A stretch of DNA of 64,000 nucleotides from Scybalousia_A sp964639765 (GCA_964639765.1 CAZXEN010000008.1:1-64000), one strand, 5' to 3'. Positions 16,541 to 25,900 are shown, counted from the first letter of the stretch. Translations and numbers: made by a program. The notes: generated by a model from the letters alone, not told the origin.

Positions 16541-18088
16541 ATGTCAATAAACAGTAAAACACAAGACTTAAAGAAGAGAATGCAGTTTGCCTTGCAGGGA
16601 GGTGGTGAAAAAGCCATTGAAAAGCAAAAGGCTACAGGAAAAATGACTGCCAGAGAAAGAATTATCGCATTGTTGGATGAAGGTTCTTTCCATGAATATG
16701 ACCTCTTCGTTCAACATGCAGGAAAAGATTTTGATATGGATAAAAAGATACTTCCAGGTGATGGTGTAGTAACAGGTACAGGTACAATAGCAGGATATCC
16801 TGTTTGTATCTATGCACAAGATTTCACCGTTGCAGGAGGTTCTTTGGGCTATATGCATGCACAAAAGATATGCAAGATAATGGATCATGCCATGAAATTG
16901 AAAACACCTATTATTGGTATCAATGATTCTGGCGGTGCAAGAATACAAGAAGGTGTAAATGCTTTGGCTGGCTATGGTGATATCTTCTATAGAAATACTA
17001 TGGCTTCAGGAGTTATACCTCAGATTTCTGTTATTCTTGGTCCTTGTGCAGGTGGTGCGGTATATTCTCCAGCATTGACAGACTTTGTTTTTGTTGTGGA
17101 TAAAATAAGTAATATGTTTATTACAGGACCAGATGTAATAAAGACCGTACTTGGAGAAGAAATATCAAAAGAAGACCTTGGTGGTGCAAGAGTTCATGCT
17201 GAAATTTCAGGTAATGCTCATTTCTATGCAGAAAGTGAACAGGAATGTTTCGAACAGATAAAATCCTTGTTTACATATATTCCTTGGAACAACACAAAGA
17301 AAGCAGAGCCATTTGCAACTCGTAAGCCTGATACCAAGAATTATAAAATGACTTCTATCTTTCCTTCAGATCCAGCACAGCCATACGATGTCAGACATAT
17401 AATAAAAGCAATGGTTGATGGATCTGACTTTCTGGAAGTTCAACAATTGTTTGCTCCTAACATAGTTATAGGTTTTGCACGTATGAATGGAGATACTGTT
17501 GGATTTGTTGCAAACCAACCTGGAGCTATGGCAGGAGTCTTGGATTGCAATGCTTCAGATAAGGCTGCGAGATTCATACGTTTCTGTGATGCCTTCAATA
17601 TTCCTTTGATAACTTTGGAGGATTTGCCAGGTTATCTTCCAGGAATAGACCAGGAACATGCAGGAGTTATTCGCCATGGAGCAAAGATTCTTTATGCTTA
17701 TTCAGAAGCTACAGTGCCAAAAATTACCGTTATACTTAGAAAAGCATACGGTGGAGGTTATATTGCGATGTGTTCTTCTCACCTAAAAGCCGATTTTGTA
17801 TTTGCTTGGCCAACAGCTGAGATTGCAGTTATGGGTCCTGAGGGAGCAGCAAATATTGTTTTCCGTAAAGAAATAAAAGAATCAGAAAATCCTGCAAAGA
17901 CACGTAAAGAAAAGATTGATGAGTATCGTAAGAAGTTTGCTAATCCATACGTTGCTGCTTCATACGGTTATGTTGATGCTGTTATTCAACCAAACGAAAC
18001 TCGTCAATATGTGCTTCATGCTTTGGAAGTTTCAAAATTCAAACAAATAGAAAATCCTAAGAAGAAACATGGCCTACCACCATTCTAA
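16541..18088 (+). CDS. Biotin-dependent carboxyltransferase (propionyl-CoA carboxylase beta / methylmalonyl-CoA decarboxylase alpha)
   Basis: A 515-residue acyl-CoA carboxyltransferase that moves CO2 between biotin and a short acyl-CoA. Typical segments are 'GGGEKAIEKQKATGKMTARERI', 'INDSGGARIQEGVNALAGYGDIF', 'GPCAGGAVYSPALTDF' and 'GGGYIAMCSSHL' with 'MGPEGAANIVF'. The length and motifs fit both the propionyl-CoA carboxylase beta subunit and the methylmalonyl-CoA decarboxylase alpha subunit; sequence alone does not decide between them. The next gene encodes a biotin carrier, but neither a biotin carboxylase nor a membrane decarboxylase subunit is adjacent. A role in the succinate-propionate pathway is inferred from Bacteroidales physiology. 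Confidence 0.9.
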   Translation: MSINSKTQDLKKRMQFALQGGGEKAIEKQKATGKMTARERIIALLDEGSFHEYDLFVQHAGKDFDMDKKILPGDGVVTGTGTIAGYPVCIYAQDFTVAGGSLGYMHAQKICKIMDHAMKLKTPIIGINDSGGARIQEGVNALAGYGDIFYRNTMASGVIPQISVILGPCAGGAVYSPALTDFVFVVDKISNMFITGPDVIKTVLGEEISKEDLGGARVHAEISGNAHFYAESEQECFEQIKSLFTYIPWNNTKKAEPFATRKPDTKNYKMTSIFPSDPAQPYDVRHIIKAMVDGSDFLEVQQLFAPNIVIGFARMNGDTVGFVANQPGAMAGVLDCNASDKAARFIRFCDAFNIPLITLEDLPGYLPGIDQEHAGVIRHGAKILYAYSEATVPKITVILRKAYGGGYIAMCSSHLKADFVFAWPTAEIAVMGPEGAANIVFRKEIKESENPAKTRKEKIDEYRKKFANPYVAASYGYVDAVIQPNETRQYVLHALEVSKFKQIENPKKKHGLPPF

Positions 18089-18145
18089 CAGAAAAAGGAT
18101 TATAAACAAGATTTGTAAACAAGAATTTAGAAAGGAGAAAATACA

Positions 18146-18424
18146 ATGGCAGAAAATACAAGAAAACATTATAGACAACTGTATGTAGAAGTAGAAGCAG
18201 GAGAAGTGTTTGCTTTCATACCTGGAACAATAATTGATATCTTTGTCAAGGAAGGAGAGAAAGTAACAAAAGGACAGCCTCTTTGTACTCTTCATGCTAT
18301 GAAGATGGACAACAATATATGTTCTAATATAGACGGTATTGTTGAAAAAATCAATATAGAGCCTAATCAGAACGTAACAAAGAACGATGTCTTGATAAAA
18401 ATTCAAAAAGAAGAACAAGAATAG
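18146..18424 (+). CDS. Biotin carboxyl carrier protein of the carboxylase/decarboxylase
   Basis: A 92-residue protein consisting almost entirely of a biotinyl domain. The biotinylated lysine is in 'LHAMKMDNN' (the A-M-K-M motif), flanked by the usual glycine turns ('VKEGEKVTKGQPLCTL', 'IDGIVEKINIEPNQNV'). There is no long Ala/Pro linker, unlike typical gamma subunits of decarboxylases. It lies 57 bases after the carboxyltransferase gene and is surely its partner, carrying CO2 as carboxybiotin. A terminator follows. Confidence 0.88.
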   Translation: MAENTRKHYRQLYVEVEAGEVFAFIPGTIIDIFVKEGEKVTKGQPLCTLHAMKMDNNICSNIDGIVEKINIEPNQNVTKNDVLIKIQKEEQE

Positions 18425-18457
18425 TTTTATCAGAGGCAGTATATACTGTCTTGTTTG

Positions 18458-18493
18458 AAAGGTTCTGCTGATTTATTTGGCAGAGCCTTTTTT
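18458..18493 (+). terminator. Terminator of the carboxylase operon
   Basis: AAAGGTTCTGCT (18458-18469) pairs with GGCAGAGCCTTT (18479-18490), with two G-U pairs, then a T run. The hairpin overlaps the last codons of the convergent minus-strand gene. Confidence 0.75.
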
Positions 18494-19540
18494 GTTTACT
18501 ATGTTTTCTTGAACTTTTATGGATTCTTGATGAATGATATTGTAAATTTCTTCAATAAATTCTTTGCTTAATCCTTGTTCTTGACTGAGGGAAACTATTT
18601 TTTCTATTACTTGTTGCCAACGGTTTGGCTGGAAGACAGTCATATTTTTTGACAGTTTTATTTCTGCAATTTGTTTGCTGAGTTGCATTCTGTCGGATAG
18701 AAGACTGCAAATGTTTTTATCAATGTCGTTTATTTCTTGTCTGTATATTTCAAGCTCATTATTATTTGTTTCTGTATTGTCTGGAAATTTTATGGAACTA
18801 AGAAAAGCTTTTAAGTCTTTACTATATAATTGTTGCAGACTGTCTGTTTTGGCTTCATTCGGATTATTATGAGTCTCTATCATTAAACCTGCAAAACCAA
18901 TACTTGCAGCAGAAAGAGCAATTTCTTTTACGTATTCTCTTTTGCCGGCAATATGACTTGGGTCACAGATAATTTTAATATCTCTTCTTAAACGTTGTAG
19001 TTCAATAGGAATTCTCCATAAAGGACTTTGTCTGTACAGGGAATTATTCTCCAAGGCAAAACCTCTATGCACAGCAATGATATCTTTTACTCCGGCTTTT
19101 TCCATTCTTTCTATAGCACCTAACCAAAGATGTACATCAGGTGTTATAGGATTCTTTATTAATAAGGAAATATTATCAACACCTCGGAGACTTTCTGCAA
19201 TTTCTTCAACAGAAAAAGGATTAGAGCAAGTTCTCGCACCAATCCATACAGCATTCAATCCTGCCTTTAAGCATTCTTCCACATGAGAAGGCTTAGCTGC
19301 TTCCGTACATACTTGTAAAGAAAAACGTTGTTGAACTTCCTTGAGCCATTGTAAACCAATCACACCAACGCCTTCAAAACTGTTTGGCCGTGTTCTTGGT
19401 TTCCAGATGCCGGCTCTGAACCATTTTACTCCAGCTTCTTTAACGTCTTTTGCAGACTTTAACACTTGGTCTCTGTTTTCTGCACTGCAAGGACCACATA
19501 TCAAGATAGGCTTAGTTGAGGCAGATAGATATTCTTTCAT
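18473..19540 (-). CDS. Bifunctional DAHP synthase / chorismate mutase
   Basis: A 355-residue fusion. Residues ~1-250 are a 3-deoxy-7-phosphoheptulonate synthase of the KDO8P-synthase-like (AroA-beta) type: 'LICGPCSAENRDQV', 'FRAGIWKPRTRPNSFEGVG', 'WIGARTCSNPFSV', 'HRGF' and 'DPSHIAGKR'. Residues ~262-345 are an AroQ-type chorismate mutase ('EIYRQEINDIDKNICSLLSDR'). The pair covers the first committed step of the shikimate pathway and the branch to prephenate; in such fusions the mutase domain also acts as an allosteric sensor. No other aromatic gene is adjacent. The start codon lies inside the 3' end of a small upstream ORF. Confidence 0.95.
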   Translation of the reverse strand: MKEYLSASTKPILICGPCSAENRDQVLKSAKDVKEAGVKWFRAGIWKPRTRPNSFEGVGVIGLQWLKEVQQRFSLQVCTEAAKPSHVEECLKAGLNAVWIGARTCSNPFSVEEIAESLRGVDNISLLIKNPITPDVHLWLGAIERMEKAGVKDIIAVHRGFALENNSLYRQSPLWRIPIELQRLRRDIKIICDPSHIAGKREYVKEIALSAASIGFAGLMIETHNNPNEAKTDSLQQLYSKDLKAFLSSIKFPDNTETNNNELEIYRQEINDIDKNICSLLSDRMQLSKQIAEIKLSKNMTVFQPNRWQQVIEKIVSLSQEQGLSKEFIEEIYNIIHQESIKVQENIVNKKGSAK

Positions 19541-19682
19541 CTAATGTTTTACTAAAGAAATCTACAACCATGGAATAGTCAATAATTGCATTTAAGACGT
19601 CCTTGCTTGGAGTTTCCATTTCCAAAGGAGCAACTTCCAAATCTTTTTCCCATTCATTAAAAAAAATATAGTCCTGTTCCAT
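19512..19682 (-). CDS. Small acidic protein, 56 residues, unrecognised
   Basis: The ORF starts at ATG 19682 and ends at TAA 19512-19514, overlapping the first 29 bases of the DAHP synthase gene in another frame. The product begins MEQDYIFFNEWEKDLEVAPL and continues 'PSKDVLNAIIDYSMVVDFF'. It is acidic in its first half, followed by a predicted helix. The overlap with the next gene suggests translational coupling. It lies 136 bases downstream of the ECF sigma factor gene on the same strand, but a terminator hairpin separates them. I do not recognise the family; short length makes the call tentative. Confidence 0.5.
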   Translation of the reverse strand: MEQDYIFFNEWEKDLEVAPLEMETPSKDVLNAIIDYSMVVDFFSKTLDERISICLN

Positions 19683-19754
19683 ATCGTTATTATTTTCCCC
19701 TTAAATATTTTCTATAAAAACGCAACTAATCTGTTTTTATTATATCCACAAAAA

Positions 19755-19781
19755 AAACTATTCAAAAAAAATGAATAGTTT
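19755..19781 (-). terminator. Terminator of the sigma factor gene
   Basis: A 9-bp perfect stem (AAACTATTC, 19755-19763, with GAATAGTTT, 19773-19781). On the minus strand it is followed by a run of eight T. It lies about 40 bases past the sigma factor stop codon. Confidence 0.85.
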
Positions 19782-19818
19782 CGTAAATATATTATCAAAT
19801 AAAAATTAAAAGATTTTA

Positions 19819-20412
19819 TTAACTCATTGACAAAGACATAGATTTTTCTTCTGCCATACGTCTGATATTTATTAAAGCATAACGCATTCTTCCTAAAGCA
19901 GTGTTGATACTGACTCCAGTTTTCTCGGCTATTTCCTTAAAAGACATATTTGCATAATGTCTCATAACCAAAACCCGTCGTTGTTCTTTAGGTAGTTGTT
20001 TGATAAGGTAGCGTATGTCTTTATATATTTGGGTTTTAATCATCTTGTCCTGCATATTGAACTCAGAACTATTCAAAGTGTCAAAAATGCTGAACTCATT
20101 AGTATCATAAACCATTCTAAATTTTTGACCTTTGCGGGCATGGTCAATAACGAGGTTGTGTGCAATACGCATAACCCACTGAATAAACTTACCTTCGTCG
20201 TGATAGGAACCGGAACGCAAAGTATTCACCACCTTGACAAAGGTATCCTGAAAAATGTCGTCCGCAATAGTCGTATCTTTCACCATTGACAAGATATAAT
20301 TGAAAACTTTTTGCTGATGTCTTTCCAACAGCACTTGAAAAACTCTTTGCTCTCCGTTTTGATATGCCAGAACCAATTCCTGGTCTGTTCTATTATCTTT
20401 ATATTGTATCAT
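19819..20412 (-). CDS. RpoE-like ECF RNA polymerase sigma factor
   Basis: A 197-residue sigma-70 family member with region 2 ('FNYILSMVKDTTIADDIFQDTFVKV', about residues 33-60) and region 4 ('LPKEQRRVLVMRHYANMSFKEIAEKTGVS', about residues 140-170). No anti-sigma gene is adjacent; the downstream neighbour is a 56-residue ORF beyond a terminator. It is divergent from an HtrA protease, which suggests an envelope-stress role by analogy with sigma-E, but this is inference. Its start codon lies at the edge of a 10-bp inverted repeat (20411-20420 with 20459-20468). Confidence 0.9.
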   Translation of the reverse strand: MIQYKDNRTDQELVLAYQNGEQRVFQVLLERHQQKVFNYILSMVKDTTIADDIFQDTFVKVVNTLRSGSYHDEGKFIQWVMRIAHNLVIDHARKGQKFRMVYDTNEFSIFDTLNSSEFNMQDKMIKTQIYKDIRYLIKQLPKEQRRVLVMRHYANMSFKEIAEKTGVSINTALGRMRYALINIRRMAEEKSMSLSMS

Positions 20413-20468
20413 AAGAATATATTTCTATATTACACTTCTAAAACTCTAAAAAAAGATAATATTCTTAT
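20411..20468 (-). promoter_or_regulatory. Inverted repeat covering the sigma factor start codon
   Basis: ATAAGAATAT (20411-20420) and ATATTCTTAT (20459-20468) are exact inverted copies. In the message the 3' arm ends with the first two bases of the AUG. It is AT-rich, so the stem would be weak. Confidence 0.35.
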
Positions 20469-20507
20469 GTCATCTACTCTTCTTTAGTTAAACATCTATT
20501 TCAGTGG

Positions 20508-20537
20508 CAAAAATACAATTTTTTTTGCAATAAACAA
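20508..20537 (-). promoter_or_regulatory. Promoter of the sigma factor gene
   Basis: The minus strand reads TTG (20535-20537), 19 bases, TATTTTTG (20508-20515), about 95 bases upstream of the start codon. Confidence 0.5.
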
Positions 20538-20702
20538 CATTTTGCAATAAAAAAATATATTTTTTTATTTTTATGCTACAATTTTTGTGCCATATAAACA
20601 CGGACTTTTGTTTTTTCATTTCTGTTTTTAAATAATATTTCAAAGCATTCTGCGTTATTTATCAAGCAAATTTTTTAAAACAAACAAAAAAGGCAAAATA
20701 GA

Positions 20703-22058
20703 ATGAAAAAGATTTTGATTTTAGTATTAAGTATTTGTTTTGCAATGGGAGTTTATTCTCAAGATTTCACCATTGCAGCAAAAAAGAGCCTGCATTCTGT
20801 TGTTTATATTCAGTGTCTGGCTCATCAACAATCTTCCTATTACGATGATTTTTTTGACAATGATTTTTTCAATAGTTTCTTTGGTTACAATCCTTTCCAG
20901 CCAAGACAACGTACTTACAAAACTTCTGGTTCAGGAGTCATTATATCCAAAGACGGTTATATTGTTACCAACAATCACGTTGTAGCAGATGCTGACAGCA
21001 TAACCATTACCTTGAACGACAAACGGGAGTTTGTAGCCAGAATCATAGGCACAGACCCTTCAACAGATTTGGCTGTTATAAAGATAGAGACAGATGACCT
21101 CACACCTTTGGAATATGGCAACAGCGATAACGTTGAAGTTGGACAATGGGTCTTGGCTGTTGGTAATCCATTCAATCTTACCAGCACGGTAACAGCAGGA
21201 ATTGTTTCTGCCAAGGCAAGAAATCTTAATATTCTCAGCGATAGAAACAACAGAAATACACTTACTTCTTTTATTCAGACAGATGCTGCCATGAATCCCG
21301 GCAATTCTGGGGGTGCATTGGTGAATACTGAGGGTGAATTGATAGGTGTCAATGCCGCTATAGCCTCTTCTACGGGTTCATATACAGGCTATTCTTTCGC
21401 TATTCCTGTAAATATAGCCAAGAAAGTGATAAAAGATCTTATCCAGTATGGATCTACTCAAAGAGCTTCAGCAGGCATAGTTATACAGGAAGTGGATTCC
21501 AAGCTTATGCTGGAACACAACCTGAAAGATATGAGAGGTGTGTATGTTACTCAGGTAATAGAGAACTCTGCTGCAGAAAAATCAGGTTTAAAAGCGGGAG
21601 ATGTAATCTACAAAATCAACAACAAAGAGGTAAATACCAATGCTGAAGTCAATGAAGTTATGTTGCAAATGTCTCCTGGCGAAATTGCGCACTACGAACT
21701 GATGAGAAACAACCAACTTTTGAAAAAAGACCTTACTCTTTTGAATGAAAGCAACACAATGGAGGTCATCAAGGACAATTCAGAAACAGTTGAGGCAATA
21801 GGATGCACTTTCCGAGAGATAAACAGCAACGAAAAGGCATCATATTCCATATCTAAGGGTTTGGTAATCACCAAGATTTCAAAAAGCAGATTGTCTTCCG
21901 TAGGCATTAGAGCAGGTTTTATCATCACAGCTATTGATGGTAAGGTAAATCTTTCCTTAAATGATGCAAAAAGTCTTGCAAACAAAAAAGGACAGACTCA
22001 AATAGAAGGTTTCTATCCTAATGATAATAGAACATACTCCTATATATTGGTTCTATAA
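20703..22058 (+). CDS. degQ: HtrA/Deg-family periplasmic serine protease
   Basis: A 451-residue protein with a signal peptide (MKKILILVLSICFAMGVYSQ), a trypsin-like S1C domain and two PDZ domains. The catalytic triad is complete: H92 ('NNHVVADADS'), D122 ('STDLAVIKI') and S202 ('NPGNSGGALV'). The first PDZ starts near 'GIVIQEVDSKLM' and the second near 'AIGCTFREI'. It degrades or refolds damaged envelope proteins. It is divergent from an ECF sigma factor gene, which may control it. DegP and DegQ cannot be told apart here; the short Q-linker region favours DegQ-like. Confidence 0.92.
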   Translation: MKKILILVLSICFAMGVYSQDFTIAAKKSLHSVVYIQCLAHQQSSYYDDFFDNDFFNSFFGYNPFQPRQRTYKTSGSGVIISKDGYIVTNNHVVADADSITITLNDKREFVARIIGTDPSTDLAVIKIETDDLTPLEYGNSDNVEVGQWVLAVGNPFNLTSTVTAGIVSAKARNLNILSDRNNRNTLTSFIQTDAAMNPGNSGGALVNTEGELIGVNAAIASSTGSYTGYSFAIPVNIAKKVIKDLIQYGSTQRASAGIVIQEVDSKLMLEHNLKDMRGVYVTQVIENSAAEKSGLKAGDVIYKINNKEVNTNAEVNEVMLQMSPGEIAHYELMRNNQLLKKDLTLLNESNTMEVIKDNSETVEAIGCTFREINSNEKASYSISKGLVITKISKSRLSSVGIRAGFIITAIDGKVNLSLNDAKSLANKKGQTQIEGFYPNDNRTYSYILVL

Positions 22059-22086
22059 CCAAAGTGTTAATAGAAAAAACGTTGAT

Positions 22087-22193
22087 TTGAAAGAATAAAA
22101 CCAAGAGTAGGTAAAACAGAACAAAGTTTTGAAAGAATAGAACCAAGAGTAGGTAAAACAGAACAAAGTTTTGATAGAATAAGACCAAGAGTT
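22087..22193 (+). repeat. 42-bp tandem repeat, about 2.5 copies
   Basis: Units start at 22087, 22129 and 22171 with a period of exactly 42. Each contains AACCAAGAGTAGG followed by AAAACAGAACAAAG; the third is truncated where the terminator hairpin begins. The repeat copies the left arm of that hairpin (CCAAGAGT). Confidence 0.85.
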
Positions 22194-22216
22194 GTGATAA
22201 TAACTCTTGGTTTTGT
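22184..22216 (+). terminator. Terminator of degQ
   Basis: ACCAAGAGTT (22184-22193) pairs perfectly with AACTCTTGGT (22202-22211), followed by T-rich sequence. It forms the end of the 42-bp repeat array. Confidence 0.8.
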
Positions 22217-22251
22217 TTATTGGTTTCCTGCTAAGGCATATCCACAAAAAA

Positions 22252-22283
22252 GAGTCTGAAAGCAAAAAACAGCTTTCAGACTC
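22252..22283 (-). terminator. Terminator of the second small lipoprotein gene
   Basis: GAGTCTGAAAGC (22252-22263) pairs perfectly with GCTTTCAGACTC (22272-22283). On the minus strand a run of six T follows. It lies about 37 bases past the lipoprotein stop codon. Confidence 0.88.
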
Positions 22284-22319
22284 CCATTACTTACTCCTTA
22301 TATATGATATGTAAGGTTT

Positions 22320-22772
22320 TTACCGATCGATAGTTCTTTTGAATGTGTAAGTCTTTACACCATCGTTGCCAGGAAGCGTACCTTTTATCTTAGCCTCTTT
22401 GTTGTTTATGCTGAGAACCTGCATAATCACTTCAATTTCCTGACCGCTGCCATAGTCTAACGTGTTAATGACGATATTTGTTCCTTCTATGTGAAATTTA
22501 AAATCACTGACCATCATAACATATTCGTCTGATTTTCTGTAAAAATGATAATTGCCGTTATTTCCTGACTCATCGAATGGCTCTTCTCTCATTATGAAAC
22601 GGAAATATGCGTCTCCCAAATCCACAAACCACTCTCCATAGATGTATTTCTCTATCTGTGCTTGTGTTACAGCTGTGCCTTCATCGTCATCATCATCTCC
22701 GCAGGCAGAAAAACTGAAAGCCATACCTGCCATCAAAGCCACCAATAATAATTTCTTGAATATCTTTTTCAT
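22320..22772 (-). CDS. Small surface lipoprotein, paralogue of 5250-5702
   Basis: A 150-residue lipoprotein with the lipobox 'FSFSAC', then G and five Asp, again an acidic export-type signal for surface display. The mature domain ('QAQIEKYIYGEWFVDLGDAYF...GQEIEVIMQVLSINNKEAKIKG') matches the paralogue in length, strand order and end, and is probably a small lipocalin-like beta barrel. It stands alone between degQ and mfd with its own terminator. The 5' leader is conserved with the other copy even though the two genes are 17 kb apart. Function unknown. Confidence 0.8.
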   Translation of the reverse strand: MKKIFKKLLLVALMAGMAFSFSACGDDDDDEGTAVTQAQIEKYIYGEWFVDLGDAYFRFIMREEPFDESGNNGNYHFYRKSDEYVMMVSDFKFHIEGTNIVINTLDYGSGQEIEVIMQVLSINNKEAKIKGTLPGNDGVKTYTFKRTIDR

Positions 22773-22787
22773 TTTCTTTTTTGCTTT

Positions 22788-22812
22788 GTTGTCACATCAA
22801 GCCCCTCGGTTT
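22788..22812 (-). promoter_or_regulatory. Conserved 5' leader element, copy 2
   Basis: On the minus strand: AAACCGAGGGGCTT then GATGTGACAAC, ending about 15 bases before the ATG. It matches the leader at 5716-5743 apart from one substitution, in the GGG stretch, and a short indel. Confidence 0.6.
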
Positions 22813-22903
22813 TAAAATGTTTATAAATTTTGTTAAAACTGTGGTTATCTATCCAAAACGCTATATTTCCTGTTTTATTGTCTGATGTTCTGCAATTCAT
22901 ATA

Positions 22904-25900
22904 CTATTTTAGAAGATAATTAAACATTTGTTTCACCTGTAGAACGGTTTTTATGTCTTTCACAACGAGAGTAAGGCTGTCGTTGTCTTCTTTCAGCAGA
23001 CAGCGTTGAGGGAACTGGTTGGCAAACAGTAGTATTCTTTGGAATTTTTCTGAGGAATAGAACTCTGAATCCTTGTTTCTGACAAAAGTCAGTTGGGCTT
23101 TGTCTCTTTTCAGCACAAGTTTTTCCACTGCCATTTCCTTAGCCATCTTTCTTATGCGGACAATGTCAAACAAATCCAAGGTTTGTTGCGGTATTTTGCC
23201 GAATCTGTCTTTGAGCTCTTTTTGCAGTCTTTCCAAGTCCTCTTCTTCTGTCATGGAATCCAGCTCTTTGTATATTTTAAATCTCTCTGCTATGTTGGAG
23301 ATATAGTTGTCCGGTATCAGAACTTCCAAGTCTGTTTCTATGACACACTCTTTTACATAGTCATTCTTCTCTTCTGTGTAGATATAGGAAAACTCTGTCT
23401 CCTTAAGTTCCTCCATGGCTTCAGCAAGTATTTTATTGTATGTATCATATCCAATATCGCTGATAAAACCGCTTTGTTCTGCTCCAAGAATGTTTCCTGC
23501 CCCCCTAATATCAAGGTCTCTCATGCTGAGAGCAAAGCCACTTCCTATGGAAGAAAATTCACATATAGCCTGCAGACGCTTGTAAGCCTGCTCGGTGAGT
23601 GTCTCTTCGCTTGGGATAAGCAGATAACAGAAAGCCTTTTTGTTGCTTCTGCCCACTCTTCCTCTCAATTGGTGTAAATCAGACAGACCATAGTTGTGGG
23701 CATCGCTGATTATGATGGTATTGACGTTAGGAATATCCAAGCCGTTTTCAACTATTGTGGTGGAAAGCAGAATATCATATTCCTCATTAATGAAATCCAT
23801 CATGATTTTCTCCAGTTCTTTGCCGTCCATCTGACCATGACCTATGGCAATGCGGGCCTGTGGTACAAGTTTCTTCAACAGAGAGTGGATGCTTTCAAGA
23901 CTTTGTATTCTGTTGTGGACAAAAAACACCTGACCACCACGGTTCAGTTCATTGACAATGGCTTTCTTTATCTGTTGATAAGGACTGTAGTCGTTGGGAT
24001 TTTCCTTTGAGGCATATTTCTCTACACTTATTATTTCCGTGCTTACAGGCTGACGGTTAGGTGGAGGAGTATTGATGACAGAAAGGTCTCTTGCTCCCAT
24101 AAGGGAAAACTGCAGGGTACGGGGAATAGGAGTTGCCGTCAAAGTAAGTGTATCCACATTGACTTTCATCTGCTTTATCTTTTCCTTTATGGAGACTCCG
24201 AACTTCTGCTCTTCATCAATGATTAACAATCCCAAATCCTTGAACTCCACATTCTTTGAAACAATGGCGTGAGTGCCTATAAGTATGTCTATTTTTCCTG
24301 CTTTCAGGTTCTGAAGTATCTGATTCTTGTCCTTGGTGCTTCTGAAACGGTTGAGATAATCCACTTTGCAAGGCATGTTGCTTAGTCTTTCGGAAAAAGT
24401 TTTATAATGTTGGAAAGCAAGTATTGTTGTCGGCACCAGCACCGCCACTTGTTTGGAATCATTTACCGCCTTGAATGCAGCACGTATGGCAACTTCTGTC
24501 TTGCCAAAGCCTACATCACCGCATACAAGCCTGTCCATTGGATAGTCTTTCTCCATGTCTCTTTTCACAGCCTTGGTTGTCTTGTACTGATCTGGTGTAT
24601 CTTCATATATAAACGAAGCTTCCAAAGTATTTTGAAGATAAGAATCTTCTGAGAATGCGAAACCTTTGCTTGCTTTTCTTTGTGCATAAAGCCTGATAAG
24701 GTCCTTTGCAATGTCTTTTACTTTCTTTTTCGTTCTTTCTTTCAGCACTTGCCAGGCATTGGAGCCTAATTTGTTTAGTTTAGGTTCTGTCCCTTCGCTG
24801 GAAGTGTAGCGGGAAATCTTGTGAAGAGAATGTATTGAGACATAAAGTATATCATTGTTTTTGTAGATTAGCCGTATTGCTTCCTGTTCTCTTCCGTTAT
24901 TGTTCAGTTTCTCCAAACCTGAGAACCTGCCGATGCCGTAATCTATGTGAGTAACGTAGTCTCCTGGTTTCAAATTCAGCAGTTCGTCTATGGTTATGCT
25001 CTCTCTCTTGTCTGAATTGTCTTGGATATGATAACGGTTGTAGCGATTGAAAAGCTGATGGTCAGTAAAGAAACTCTGCTTTCTTTCGTTGTCTATGAAA
25101 CCATAGGCGATGCTATAGTCCAGATACCTTACCTTTATTATCTTGTCCCTGTTTTCATATTCTTTTATGATGTTTTGTATTCTTGCTTTCTGCTTTTCGT
25201 CCCTTACGAAGAACATATTGTCATAGCCCTGCAGAGAAAGTTCCTCCAGTTTGTCGGCAAAAAGAGAAAAATCTTGGTTGAAAGAAGGCTGGGAGGAAGT
25301 GGCGAAGTCAAAACTTGTGGTATTTGTCTTGGATAGGCTAAGACCCGTCTCCACCAAGGTGAAGTTTGAAAGCGAAGATTCTATTTCCTTCCTTGTAAGG
25401 AAAGAGTTTTTCATTTCTTGTGCCTCATATACGACAGAAGTCTTTTCCAAGGCAATGGCAAGGTTTCTTGCCCAGATAATACTGCTCTCATTCAGATAGG
25501 AAAACAAGGAAACCCTGTCTTCTTCCTTTGCACTGCTTTCCTGGTTGTCAGGATTTTTGTTGCCTTGTCCTTCCAAATCGGGGATAATCACAAAACTTGT
25601 CTTCTCTTCTATGGACAACTGCGTAGCAATATCAAAAGTTCTCAGGCTTTCCACTTTATCGCCGTTCATTTCTATTCTATAAGGCAACTGCTCTGCAAAA
25701 GAATAGACATCAAGTATTCCTCCTCTTATGGCATATTGGCCGCTCTGCACCACAAAATCCACACATTCAAAACCATAGTCATCCAATTCTAGCAGCAAGT
25801 CATCTATGGAAAGGCTCTCTTCTTGTCTTACTATAATCTTCCTTTCATCCAAGGCACGCTTTTCCACTACTTTCTCCTCTATGGCTTCAATGTATGAAAC

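Noticed and set aside
22087..22193. CRISPR array
   Set aside because: The 42-base units are contiguous tandem copies with no spacers, and there are no cas genes in the window.
22053..22265. Minus-strand ORF with a repeated peptide
   Set aside because: It is only the translation of the 42-bp tandem repeat and the terminator; the repetition comes from the DNA.
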